DNA from: Brachionus manjavacas | Lineage: Eukaryota; Rotifera; Eurotatoria; Ploima; Brachionidae | Assembly (NCBI GenBank): GCA_019054805.1 | Contig: JAHQIY010000021.1 | Coordinates: 1,157,243-1,221,242 of the forward strand | Direction: 5' to 3' | Length of the DNA stretch: 64,000 bases | Part shown: piece by piece, positions 1 through 9,171 of the stretch | Layout: each line of letters opens with the position of its first letter | Numbering within the stretch: the first letter of the stretch is position 1 | Notes under the pieces: generated by a model | The model's input: only the letters and a program-made list of their open reading frames with translations | Databases searched by the model: none | What the model was told of the DNA's origin: nothing | Translations under genes and position numbers: made by a program

Positions 1-2
1 AT

Positions 3-1037
3 TTTACTATAAGGTTTGTTTTTATTTTAGCGTTTACACTACCTTTAGCTATGGCAACTATTATTTTTTTGATTAAGAACACTCAAATTGGTATAAAAAC
101 ACTTACTAGTGTAGTTTTTATGATTAATCTTATTTTTATTTTTTTGTATGCAATTAACATTCCTGTTGTTGGTGTTATACTTTTTTATTACGTAGTTATA
201 ATTATTTACGTTGTATTTGTAAAAATATTTTCAAATTCTGATACAAATTTAACCAAAACAGATGGTATCGTATCGGATACAAACAGAATAAATCAAATAT
301 TATCTGGTAAAATTATTCCTTTTTATAATATAGATGTATTACTTAAGTGGGCGGTATTTTTTGTAGCTTATTTTATATTCTTTTTACCTTATTATCAGTT
401 GCCTATTCATATAGTGTGGCAAGGTATGTTTTTTGTTTTAGGTTTTTTTAATAATATTTCTAGTGTATCTTTGTTGTTACTATTAGAAAGTTTTAAGTAT
501 TTAAACGTTTTCATAATTTTATATTTTACTTTGTTTTTTATGGTTTTTCTTATTTACGGCTTGTTAAACGGTGCTTGGGCTTTTTGGCTTAATTTATACA
601 AAGAAAAAGTAAAAATTGGGTTGTCTATTTTTGTAACATATGTAGTAATGGCTTTAATTGTATTGTTTATTTATTTGTTGCTAGAGCCGTTTAGCTTAAA
701 TTTATCATCTGCACGTTTAAACATGTGGGATATGAGAAATATAATAAAGTTAATACTCCCTGTTGCTTTATTATCTGTAGCTTGCTTCTTTATTCCTAAC
801 AAAAGCTTTATAATTAGGCATTTCTCTACAATAAGTTTGTTAAAGTTTTTAAAAATAATTTTGCTGTGGTATGCTGTTAGTTTTTTTGTTATAATATTAT
901 GTTTAGTAGCAGGGTATGCGTTAGATACATTTTTTATAGATACATCTAGTGATTTTTGGCAAAACAATGTATTAATAAGTACTTTTAAGCATAAAATACA
1001 AACCTATACATTACAAGATTGGTTACATAAGTTTTAA
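3..1037 (+). CDS. Multi-pass membrane protein, 5'-truncated by the window edge, unknown function
   Basis: The reading frame is already open at base 3 and the first ATG is at 51, so the gene probably starts outside the window. The visible 345 residues contain about eight hydrophobic segments separated by short loops, including one polar loop around residues 75-100. I recognise no family motif. It ends about 30 bases before an orphan toxin-like module on the same strand. In polymorphic-toxin loci a polytopic membrane protein in this position can be an immunity protein for an upstream toxin, but that is inference only; an ordinary transporter-like membrane protein is equally possible. Confidence 0.6.
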   Translation, partial: FTIRFVFILAFTLPLAMATIIFLIKNTQIGIKTLTSVVFMINLIFIFLYAINIPVVGVILFYYVVIIIYVVFVKIFSNSDTNLTKTDGIVSDTNRINQILSGKIIPFYNIDVLLKWAVFFVAYFIFFLPYYQLPIHIVWQGMFFVLGFFNNISSVSLLLLLESFKYLNVFIILYFTLFFMVFLIYGLLNGAWAFWLNLYKEKVKIGLSIFVTYVVMALIVLFIYLLLEPFSLNLSSARLNMWDMRNIIKLILPVALLSVACFFIPNKSFIIRHFSTISLLKFLKIILLWYAVSFFVIILCLVAGYALDTFFIDTSSDFWQNNVLISTFKHKIQTYTLQDWLHKF

Positions 1038-1066
1038 AAAATAATCAAAGTAACGATAAAGGGGAT

Positions 1067-2071
1067 GTGGCAGGATTTGCAACAAAGGATAAAAGCAAAG
1101 TGGCAATAAATTTAGGAAGTAAAGAGAGCGAAACCAGCAAAGGTTTTACAGATTTGTTATGGCACGAGCAAGGGCACATAGCAGACAACGTTAACGATAT
1201 TAACGACACACAAGCTAGAGAAAACTACGCCGAAAAATTTGCGGCAGCGGGTGGATTTTCTACTACATTTAACGACTTTTTGTTTAGAGACAACGAACAT
1301 GCCTTTACCAACCAAAGCATAAGCACGTATAAGGCAGAAAACAAAGCACAGTTAAACAGCAACAACGCCTTTGTTAGCACCCTGCAACCCAACAATTTGG
1401 ATTATAAAACCTTAGCAGGCAAAGTACAGTATAATGGTGAAAGTTACAATGCCTTTATTACAGATAATGCTAAAGAAAAAAGCGTTAGTGTGGTAAAAGA
1501 TATGGGAAGATTTGTGCACGGAATTGTAAAAGACGAAGACTTAACTAATGCTTACAAAAAAGGTGAAGTTGATATTAGCGATGCAAATTTATTAGATTAT
1601 GCTATAGATAATACAGAAGAAGGGGAGATACTGCAAGATGATAAGTTTAAAGAAATTTATTCTTCAAAAAAAGAGTTAAAAGTAGGGGAAATGTTAGATG
1701 TCTCTGTAAGTGTAATGGGGCATGTTGCAGGTATGTCCGAAGGTATAGCTAGAATGAAGCAAGGTAACGTAAAGTATGGGTATGCTTTATATTACAGTAA
1801 TTTTTACGGAGCATTAAGCGATATTAATATTTTACCAGATAATGAGTATATTGAAGCTATAAATAATCAGACTGCATTAATAAATAAAGCATCTGTTTCT
1901 GGTGCAATAACTTCTGTTGTTCAAAATGTATTGGTAAACCATATTAAAAATACAGTAGATGATCCCAAATTTTTAATTAACTACGTTGTCGCCACAATTA
2001 ATAATTATAACAAACCAACACAGTGCATAAAGGGTGTTAGTGGTTATTTAAGTTGTAATAAAAGTAATTAA
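1067..2071 (+). CDS. Orphan polymorphic-toxin-like C-terminal module with HExxH metalloprotease signature
   Basis: 334 residues from a GTG at 1067; the frame is closed by a stop at 1028-1030. GGGG at 1061-1064 lies only two bases from the GTG, so initiation looks poor and the piece may be an orphan module rather than an expressed gene. Residues 33-37 read HEQGH, and a glutamate about 19 residues further on lies in the context ENYAEKF, the arrangement of a gluzincin zinc peptidase (HExxH plus downstream E). The rest is soluble and rich in Asn, Lys and Asp. No secretion signal or delivery domain is present, as expected for the displaced C-terminal part of a large CdiA/hemagglutinin-repeat or similar effector. 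The protease-like signature is visible; a toxin role is inferred from neighbours and architecture. Confidence 0.5.
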   Translation: MAGFATKDKSKVAINLGSKESETSKGFTDLLWHEQGHIADNVNDINDTQARENYAEKFAAAGGFSTTFNDFLFRDNEHAFTNQSISTYKAENKAQLNSNNAFVSTLQPNNLDYKTLAGKVQYNGESYNAFITDNAKEKSVSVVKDMGRFVHGIVKDEDLTNAYKKGEVDISDANLLDYAIDNTEEGEILQDDKFKEIYSSKKELKVGEMLDVSVSVMGHVAGMSEGIARMKQGNVKYGYALYYSNFYGALSDINILPDNEYIEAINNQTALINKASVSGAITSVVQNVLVNHIKNTVDDPKFLINYVVATINNYNKPTQCIKGVSGYLSCNKSN

Positions 2072-2083
2072 AGGGGTATAACT

Positions 2084-2665
2084 GTGTTAAATAAAAATAA
2101 TATTGGCTTTGTTGCGTTACTGGTAGAGTTTTTGTTGTTAGCGGGTTTTATAACTATATATAATGAAAATATATTAAGTTTAGCTATTTATGTGGTTTTA
2201 ACTATATATATTTATAAGTTTGATGTAAATGTAGATATAAGTAATGCTAAAAATACAATACAAAGAGTAATAATAATGTTATTGATATTAAACCAGATAA
2301 CAACGGTGGTTTGGAATAAGCTGTTTTTAGCCTTATTTGTATTATCTTTTAACGTTTGGAGTTGCGAAGAGAATTCAATTTATAAAATAAATAAAAATAT
2401 TTATAAATATTTTTATTTATTTGTATCAATAAGTGCGTGCGTTATAGGTTATGGTGTAATTTTTGCTGGTATATACTTAAATAAATATATGTTGTTAATA
2501 TTTTTACTATACATTCTTGTTTATATCTTATTTTTTGGTAAAATAGCACATTTAAACATTTATAAAAATATAACAGACAACAAACACAAAGGCTTAAAGA
2601 TTTTTATATGGAATAGCTGGGTTTTAGCTTATATTTTTATTTATTTGCTAACGCTAAAAATATAG
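2084..2665 (+). CDS. Small polytopic membrane protein, putative immunity partner
   Basis: 193 residues from a GTG at 2084, preceded at a good distance by a strong ribosome-binding site (AAGGGG at 2071-2076), 12 bases after the stop of the toxin-like module. It has about six hydrophobic segments with very short loops and no recognisable enzymatic motif. Tight coupling to the module upstream is the layout of a toxin-immunity pair, and membrane-spanning immunity proteins are known for contact-dependent inhibition systems. The pairing is inference; homology is not recognisable to me. Confidence 0.5.
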   Translation: MLNKNNIGFVALLVEFLLLAGFITIYNENILSLAIYVVLTIYIYKFDVNVDISNAKNTIQRVIIMLLILNQITTVVWNKLFLALFVLSFNVWSCEENSIYKINKNIYKYFYLFVSISACVIGYGVIFAGIYLNKYMLLIFLLYILVYILFFGKIAHLNIYKNITDNKHKGLKIFIWNSWVLAYIFIYLLTLKI

Positions 2666-3093
2666 GAGAAGAAATAGAGATTTCTGGTAAAAGAACTAAT
2701 GTTGATGCACTAAGCACTAAAACAACTGAAGAAAGCAATAACAAAGAGCAAGAAGAAGTTAATGAAATAGCATTTAATAAAACAAAAGATAAGCAAGAAG
2801 AAGTAAACGTTAACGCCTTAAACCGCAATATACACAATAGCGTGGTGCAGGGCAGTGCGGTAACTACTGGTGGGTTAGATGTTAATTTAGATGCAGACAC
2901 ACAATCGTTAAACGTAATAGGCAATGCTAAAGTTACAGCAGAGTTTTTTAAAACGTTAGGTGTTACAGCAATAAATACGGGTTTTTTAACAGGCAACAAA
3001 GAAGGTGTGTTAAATAATATTATAAAAGGTGCCGCTATAGATATGCTAACCGCCGAAGCGGCTAAGAAAGGAATAAACCCATTGCAGAAATAA
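2617..3093 (+). pseudogene. Second orphan toxin/adhesin-type fragment without a proper start
   Basis: An open frame begins after a stop at 2614-2616 and overlaps the end of the membrane-protein gene in another frame. It encodes about 158 residues. The first part is hydrophilic and rich in Glu, Lys and Asn (FANAKNIGEEIEISGKRTN), and the second part is Gly/Ala/Val-rich up to KKGINPLQK. The first possible start with any support is a GTG at 2842. It resembles an orphan segment of a large hemagglutinin-type exoprotein left behind when cassettes were exchanged. Family assignment is inference from composition and position. Confidence 0.4.
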
Positions 3094-3410
3094 TAAGACA
3101 AAATCAAAATCAATAAGAATATCAAAATCTTATAATCGTAGAAATATAGCCACAAATCACTTAAATGTTGCTTTTGTTGTCTTTTGTTGTATTTTTATAC
3201 ATACAAACGTATAGTGTGTATAAATTAAAATCAGCAAGTAAGGTTCTTGCAAACATATAATATATTAACAAAATCTATAGCAAAACAAAAAAACATCTAT
3301 AAAAATAAAACCTGCAATGCAAATTTCTAAAATTAAGCAAAAAACAGTAGCAAAGCAAAAAGCACACAAGCTTAAATGTCGCATAATTTATATTATGAGA
3401 AACCGCTAAG

Positions 3411-3710
3411 GTGTACGCTTTACAAGGCTTACACGTGCTTTACGGTTTCTACATAATATAATATTAAGTACGCAACCCGTCCAAGATGCACGTTTTACAA
3501 GGTTTGTACGTGTTTTGTGGTTTATAGATAATTTTTAACTACGTAACTGCTCTAAGATGTATGTTTTACAAGGCTTACACGTGCTTTATGGTTTCTATAT
3601 AATATAATGTTAAGTACGTAAACCCAACTAAGGTTCACTACGTAACTGCCCCAAGGTGCACGTTTTACAAGGCTTGCACGTGTTTTGTGGTCTCTGCATA
3701 GAAAATATCA
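3411..3710. repeat. Four imperfect ~70-100 bp direct repeats in a 0.9-kb non-coding stretch
   Basis: Between the toxin-like fragment (ends 3093) and the hydrolase gene (from 4011) there is no credible gene. Within it, units beginning near 3411, 3488, 3558 and 3655 share the core 'TTTTACAAGG', then 'CACGTG' or a close variant, then a 'GTGG/CGG' block, and most are followed by 'TAAGTACG' or 'CTACGTAACTG'. The copies differ by point changes and one spacing change, so the family is old. I see no terminal inverted repeats or transposase. The flanks 3094-3410 and 3711-4010 hold only AT-rich sequence. Confidence 0.6.
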
Positions 3711-4010
3711 TAAAGCATAAGGGATTAATTCTTTAGCAAAAACAAGCTTTTATCAAAAACAAGCTGTGGCACAACGTCTGTATACGGTGTTTTATACAAT
3801 AGCTCTAGAATATTGTTTTTTATGCAGATATTTTTATGCAAAAAATACGTAAATTTCTAAAAACGCCCTAGTTTGGTTTTAATTGGCTTCTGATTGGTTT
3901 TTACTGTTTTGGTTTATAATTGTATTAAGCTTTAACTAAAAGCTGTTTAAAACGCTTTAAATTGAAACGATTTTTTGCAACTTTTGCAATCTGTTTGTAA
4001 TAATTAAAAT

Positions 4011-4838
4011 TTACACTATTTTAAAATTAATTTTATTATTTTTTGCTGTGCCTATAATTTGCATGTTATCAAAACCTGCAATAGTATTTTTTGCTACTTG
4101 CTTGTTAACTTCTTCGTAATCTAAAGTTACGCCCATGTGTACTAGCACGGCTTGTTGTGGATTAATGCGTTTAATAATTTCTAACACTTGGCTAAAACTA
4201 GCGTGCAAAAAAGTTTGGCTAGTTGTGGTGCAGGCTATAATTAAAATAGGAATATTTTTGTATTTAATAAGTTCTTCTTGCGTTATGCTACTAAAATCTG
4301 GAATATAACCAATAGTTTTGTTAAAAATAAAGCCTATGGTTTCCATATTACCGTGTTGTTGTCTGGTAATTTGGGTGGATATATTGTTAATTTTAATGGT
4401 TTTTTGCTTAGGTTTAATAAGCTTAAACGTTAAACTAGGAACCACAAACTGGCTGTTGTTTTTAATGCTAAAAATATAATAAAAGGCTTTTTTTAAAGCT
4501 TTTAAAGTAATACTTGTGCAAATAGTGGGTATAGATTGGTTGTTTAATTTGTTTATACTGCGTAGTTCGTTAATGCCGTAAATGTGGTCGGCGTGTTCGT
4601 GGGTTAGTAGTAGGTAGTCTATTTTATTTATATGGTTTTTTAGGGCTTGCTGTTTAAAATCGGGCGAACAATCTATTAAAATTTTGGTAGAAACATTGTT
4701 AACGTTAAAGTTTAAGTACAAACTAGTGCGTAAGCGTGTATTTTTTGGATTGCTTGGATTGCAGTTTTTGTAGCCTAGGGCTAGGTCTGGCACGCCAGTG
4801 GAGTTTCCACTACCTAAGATTGTTAAATTGAATTCCAT
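4011..4838 (-). CDS. MBL-fold metal-dependent hydrolase (PhnP/RNase Z-like)
   Basis: 275 residues. After an N-terminal strand with GSGNSTGVPD there is the metallo-beta-lactamase signature THEHADH (HxHxDH) near residue 80, followed by a later histidine (QQHGN near residue 160), an acidic residue in the IPDFS region and a C-terminal LVHMG histidine. These are the ligands of a two-zinc hydrolase. Length and motif order fit the PhnP/YcbX-like MBL hydrolases that act on cyclic phosphodiesters or related compounds; the substrate cannot be read from sequence. The gene stands alone and is divergent from the transporter gene at 4937, with a shared intergenic region of about 100 bp. Confidence 0.85.
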   Translation of the reverse strand: MEFNLTILGSGNSTGVPDLALGYKNCNPSNPKNTRLRTSLYLNFNVNNVSTKILIDCSPDFKQQALKNHINKIDYLLLTHEHADHIYGINELRSINKLNNQSIPTICTSITLKALKKAFYYIFSIKNNSQFVVPSLTFKLIKPKQKTIKINNISTQITRQQHGNMETIGFIFNKTIGYIPDFSSITQEELIKYKNIPILIIACTTTSQTFLHASFSQVLEIIKRINPQQAVLVHMGVTLDYEEVNKQVAKNTIAGFDNMQIIGTAKNNKINFKIV

Positions 4839-4936
4839 TTTTTTAGCTTTTTTTTGTTGATTGTGCAGATTTTTTAGCTATAATTAATAATATACTATTT
4901 ATAATTAAAAAAGTAAAGATATTAAACGAGCAATAC

Positions 4937-5497
4937 ATGAAAAATTTTGTAACAACCGCCCTATCTATAGCCGCTATTAGTGCTGTATTAGTGGCATTTT
5001 TTGTACTAGGTAATATAATATACACTACTAATTTTGCCCAAATAATAAAAATTTTGGTATCTGAATTAAGTTTTATAACCATATATACCATTATAGATAA
5101 AAGTAATTATAAATACGGCTTTACTTTTACATCTGTGGTAATATTGTTGTTAACGTTACTGTATTTGCCTAGCATTAACGTGCCTTTTTTAAGCAATATA
5201 AATATAGCTAGTATTTTTTATTCTAGAAACGTGCAGTTAATATCTGTAACTATTCTTATTTGCGGAGCAATGCTAAACGCAGTTTTAATAAAGCAGTTGC
5301 TACAAAAAAACTTTTCTATTTTGTTTAGTTCTAGGCTGTCTACATCTATAGCCACATTGGTGGAGGTTTCTGTATTTAGCTATTTGTTAGATCTTGGCAT
5401 ACAAGGCTTTTTTATTACCCTAAGCGTGCGTATATTGTTTATTGTAATTGTACCTAAAATTGTTTTTTACAGTAAGTCTAAGCCTTTGTTTGGCTAA
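4937..5497 (+). CDS. VUT/YhhQ-like membrane transporter (queuosine-precursor transporter family, tentative)
   Basis: 186 residues with about six membrane segments. Two stretches recall the VUT family: an early segment with LGNIIYTTNF leading to ELSFITIYTIIDKSNYKYG, similar to the family's FPLTFIITDVINEVYG region, and a late SSRLSTSIATLVEVSVFSYL, similar to RNxxSTxISQLxDxxVF. The family imports queuosine precursors or nucleobase-like compounds in the inner membrane. Similarity is by eye and moderate; a diverged transporter of another family is possible. The stop lies only about 9 bases before the first CRISPR repeat, so its transcript would run into the array. Confidence 0.5.
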   Translation: MKNFVTTALSIAAISAVLVAFFVLGNIIYTTNFAQIIKILVSELSFITIYTIIDKSNYKYGFTFTSVVILLLTLLYLPSINVPFLSNINIASIFYSRNVQLISVTILICGAMLNAVLIKQLLQKNFSILFSSRLSTSIATLVEVSVFSYLLDLGIQGFFITLSVRILFIVIVPKIVFYSKSKPLFG

Positions 5498-5572
5498 GGG
5501 GCGGGGGGTAAGGTTGAAACTTTTTCTTTAATATGCTATAATATTGCTTTTTGTAGTTTGGTTGCTTTCTAC

Positions 5573-5608
5573 GTTGGGGTTGAAACTTTTTCTTTAATAT
5601 GCTATAAT
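5573..5608 (+). promoter_or_regulatory. Promoter embedded in every CRISPR repeat (first perfect copy shown)
   Basis: Within each 36-bp repeat, TTGAAA (one mismatch to the -35 consensus) begins at repeat base 8. It is followed by exactly 17 bases and then TATAAT as the last six bases of the repeat, preceded by TGC, giving an extended -10. This is close to an ideal sigma70 promoter. Transcription would start about 6-8 bases into the spacer and leave about 23-24 nt of guide. Repeat-borne extended -10 promoters are known in N. meningitidis type II-C arrays. Activity here is predicted, not shown. Confidence 0.85.
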
Positions 5609-7621
5609 GTTAAGCCTAGCCAACAATTGTTTAATGTTGTTGGGGTTGAAACTTTTTCTTTAATATGCTATAATAGTAGACACGCAAGCTGTTACTTATT
5701 TAGTGTTGGGGTTGAAACTTTTTCTTTAATATGCTATAATAACAGTAGTGTAAATAAAACCACCGTCGTTGTTGGGGTTGAAACTTTTTCTTTAATATGC
5801 TATAATCTGGTTCGTGTTGTAATCCAATGTTCTTTTGTTGGGGTTGAAACTTTTTCTTTAATATGCTATAATGCCAGTAGTATTTACTGTACCTTTACCA
5901 GAGTTGGGGTTGAAACTTTTTCTTTAATATGCTATAATAAACGAACTTCTTGTTGCGTGTCAGTTCTAAGTTGGGGTTGAAACTTTTTCTTTAATATGCT
6001 ATAATAAAGTCCTCTATTCCATAGCGTTCAATGTAGTTGGGGTTGAAACTTTTTCTTTAATATGCTATAATCACTTGTCCCCACAACTTAGAAAACAATT
6101 TGTTGGGGTTGAAACTTTTTCTTTAATATGCTATAATAGTGACGCCATCGATTATTTTAGCGACAGAGTTGGGGTTGAAACTTTTTCTTTAATATGCTAT
6201 AATTCTATTTTGCATTTTTACACCCTATTGTTTGTTGGGGTTGAAACTTTTTCTTTAATATGCTATAATGTGGGTAGTTACCACAACCACAAGGTTTTTG
6301 TTGGGGTTGAAACTTTTTCTTTAATATGCTATAATAAAGTCCTCTATTCCATAGCGTTCAATGTAGTTGGGGTTGAAACTTTTTCTTTAATATGCTATAA
6401 TAAAGTCCTCTATTCCATAGCGTTCAATGTAGTTGGGGTTGAAACTTTTTCTTTAATATGCTATAATAAACGAACTTCTTGTTGCGTGTCAGTTCTAAGT
6501 TGGGGTTGAAACTTTTTCTTTAATATGCTATAATAAAACGTTTAAAAGTTTGTCTATTACTTATGTTGGGGTTGAAACTTTTTCTTTAATATGCTATAAT
6601 CAAAACTTATAGATGTACTAGATCTATGTTGTTGGGGTTGAAACTTTTTCTTTAATATGCTATAATTATTTAATAATATATAATGTAATGTTACGCGTTG
6701 GGGTTGAAACTTTTTCTTTAATATGCTATAATAAACGAACTTCTTGTTGCGTGTCAGTTCTAAGTTGGGGTTGAAACTTTTTCTTTAATATGCTATAATA
6801 ATTTTACGCCAACAACAGGCTTAGGTAACGTTGGGGTTGAAACTTTTTCTTTAATATGCTATAATGTTAATATATACAATAACCTCGACTTGCTTGTTGG
6901 GGTTGAAACTTTTTCTTTAATATGCTATAATTTTGCCTAACTGTGATGCTTGCAACGGCGTGTTGGGGTTGAAACTTTTTCTTTAATATGCTATAATTTG
7001 CTGGGTAAAGTAGGTAACGCCATCAATGTTGGGGTTGAAACTTTTTCTTTAATATGCTATAATTATTTAATAATATATAATGTAATGTTACGCGTTGGGG
7101 TTGAAACTTTTTCTTTAATATGCTATAATTAATATATTGTAATATTGTTAATAATGTTTGTTGGGGTTGAAACTTTTTCTTTAATATGCTATAATTTGCT
7201 GGGTAAAGTAGGTAACGCCATCAATGTTGGGGTTGAAACTTTTTCTTTAATATGCTATAATAACTCAAAGGTAAGGACACACGTGTTTCTCGTTGGGGTT
7301 GAAACTTTTTCTTTAATATGCTATAATTAATCTCTATAAGTATTGCCAAATAACATGGTTGGGGTTGAAACTTTTTCTTTAATATGCTATAATTAGCAGT
7401 ATTATATTTATGTTCTCTTTTAGGTTGGGGTTGAAACTTTTTCTTTAATATGCTATAATTTGCCCTAATGCTAACATTGGGTTAAGTCCGTTGGGGTTGA
7501 AACTTTTTCTTTAATATGCTATAATTATTTTTACCACCATAACCAGTACTAAACAGTTGGGGTTGAAACTTTTTCTTTAATATGCTATAATTTACACTAG
7601 ATAAACCCTGTATCATCATCT

Positions 7622-9010
7622 GTTGGGGTTGAAACTTTTTCTTTAATATGCTATAATCAATATTCTTTTGCATATTTATTATCTGTTGTTGGGGTTGAAA
7701 CTTTTTCTTTAATATGCTATAATAACTCAAAGGTAAGGACACACGTGTTTCTCGTTGGGGTTGAAACTTTTTCTTTAATATGCTATAATAAAGTCCTCTA
7801 TTCCATAGCGTTCAATGTAGTTGGGGTTGAAACTTTTTCTTTAATATGCTATAATAAACGAACTTCTTGTTGCGTGTCAGTTCTAAGTTGGGGTTGAAAC
7901 TTTTTCTTTAATATGCTATAATAAAACGTTTAAAAGTTTGTCTATTACTTATGTTGGGGTTGAAACTTTTTCTTTAATATGCTATAATCAAAACTTATAG
8001 ATGTACTAGATCTATGTTGTTGGGGTTGAAACTTTTTCTTTAATATGCTATAATTTTGCCTAACTGTGATGCTTGCAACGGCGTGTTGGGGTTGAAACTT
8101 TTTCTTTAATATGCTATAATCAATATTCTTTTGCATATTTATTATCTGTTGTTGGGGTTGAAACTTTTTCTTTAATATGCTATAATAACTCAAAGGTAAG
8201 GACACACGTGTTTCTCGTTGGGGTTGAAACTTTTTCTTTAATATGCTATAATAAAGTCCTCTATTCCATAGCGTTCAATGTAGTTGGGGTTGAAACTTTT
8301 TCTTTAATATGCTATAATAAACGAACTTCTTGTTGCGTGTCAGTTCTAAGTTGGGGTTGAAACTTTTTCTTTAATATGCTATAATAAAACGTTTAAAAGT
8401 TTGTCTATTACTTATGTTGGGGTTGAAACTTTTTCTTTAATATGCTATAATCAAAACTTATAGATGTACTAGATCTATGTTGTTGGGGTTGAAACTTTTT
8501 CTTTAATATGCTATAATTTTGCCTAACTGTGATGCTTGCAACGGCGTGTTGGGGTTGAAACTTTTTCTTTAATATGCTATAATCAATATTCTTTTGCATA
8601 TTTATTATCTGTTGTTGGGGTTGAAACTTTTTCTTTAATATGCTATAATAACTCAAAGGTAAGGACACACGTGTTTCTCGTTGGGGTTGAAACTTTTTCT
8701 TTAATATGCTATAATAAAGTCCTCTATTCCATAGCGTTCAATGTAGTTGGGGTTGAAACTTTTTCTTTAATATGCTATAATAAACGAACTTCTTGTTGCG
8801 TGTCAGTTCTAAGTTGGGGTTGAAACTTTTTCTTTAATATGCTATAATAAAACGTTTAAAAGTTTGTCTATTACTTATGTTGGGGTTGAAACTTTTTCTT
8901 TAATATGCTATAATCAAAACTTATAGATGTACTAGATCTATGTTGTTGGGGTTGAAACTTTTTCTTTAATATGCTATAATTTTGCCTAACTGTGATGCTT
9001 GCAACGGCGT
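7622..9010 (+). repeat. 463-bp CRISPR block (seven repeat-spacer units) in three tandem copies
   Basis: Copies are 7622-8084, 8085-8547 and 8548-9010. Each contains the same seven spacers in the same order; their first bases are CAATATTC, AACTCAAAGG, AAAGTCCTC, AAACGAAC, AAAACGTT, CAAAACTT and TTTGCCTA. The length of 463 is seven units of 66 plus one, because the fourth spacer has 31 bases. No difference between copies was noticed. Part of the same order (third to sixth spacers) also occurs once earlier, at about 6380-6640. Such blocks arise by recombination between repeats, or can be an assembly artefact. Confidence 0.93.
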
Positions 9011-9136
9011 GTTGGGGTTGAAACTTTTTCTTTAATATGCTATAATAGGTAAGCTTAAAGCCTAGGTAAATAAAGGCTTGTAGCGGAAAAAGTTAGTAAA
9101 AAAATGGCAAAATTAAGATAAAATTTATATTAAAAT

Positions 9137-9165
9137 TTGCATTTTTTTTTAAAATTGCTTATAAT
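9137..9165 (+). promoter_or_regulatory. Predicted tracrRNA promoter
   Basis: A perfect -10 TATAAT lies at 9160-9165. A weaker -35 (TTGCAT at 9137-9142 with 17-bp spacing, or TTTGCA with 18 bp) is separated from it by a T-rich tract. The start point would fall near 9172, immediately before the anti-repeat, which is what a tracrRNA gene needs. The last array repeat (ending 9046) also has a promoter pointing this way, so read-through into this gene is possible. Confidence 0.65.
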
Positions 9166-9171
9166 ATATTT

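Larger units (their letters stand above)
5507..9046 (+). CRISPR. Type II-C CRISPR array, 54 repeats of 36 bp and 53 spacers (27 distinct)
   Basis: The 36-bp repeat begins GTTGGGGTTGAAAC and ends ATATGCTATAAT. Spacers are 30 bp, except one recurring spacer of 31 bp. I count 54 repeats from 5507 to 9046. The first repeat (5507-5542) is degenerate in its first 14 bases and marks the leader-distal end; all others I checked are identical. Of 53 spacers only 27 are distinct: 18 occur once, and nine recur (copy numbers 6, 6, 4, 4, 4, 4, 3, 2 and 2). Repeat form (GTTG start, CTAYAAT-type end) resembles Neisseria and other II-C repeats. The + orientation is supported by the tracrRNA anti-repeat and by the promoter in each repeat. 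cas genes lie to the right and are transcribed toward the array. Reading frames inside the array are repeat translations, not genes. Confidence 0.98.

Noticed and set aside
2637-3155. Minus-strand frame of 172 codons opposite the toxin-type fragment
   Set aside because: Low-complexity Leu/Ser/Val translation antisense to a better supported + strand frame, without a ribosome-binding site.
4937-5497. MarC-family transporter as the identity of the protein left of the array
   Set aside because: The membrane pattern and the NYKYG and SSRLSTSIATL stretches fit the VUT/YhhQ family better, though still tentatively.
5558-8823. Open frames on both strands encoding repeated VGVETFSLICYN or YSILKKKFQPQ peptides
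   Set aside because: They are translations of the CRISPR repeat with spacers between them; the 66-base period is a multiple of three, which keeps frames open by chance.
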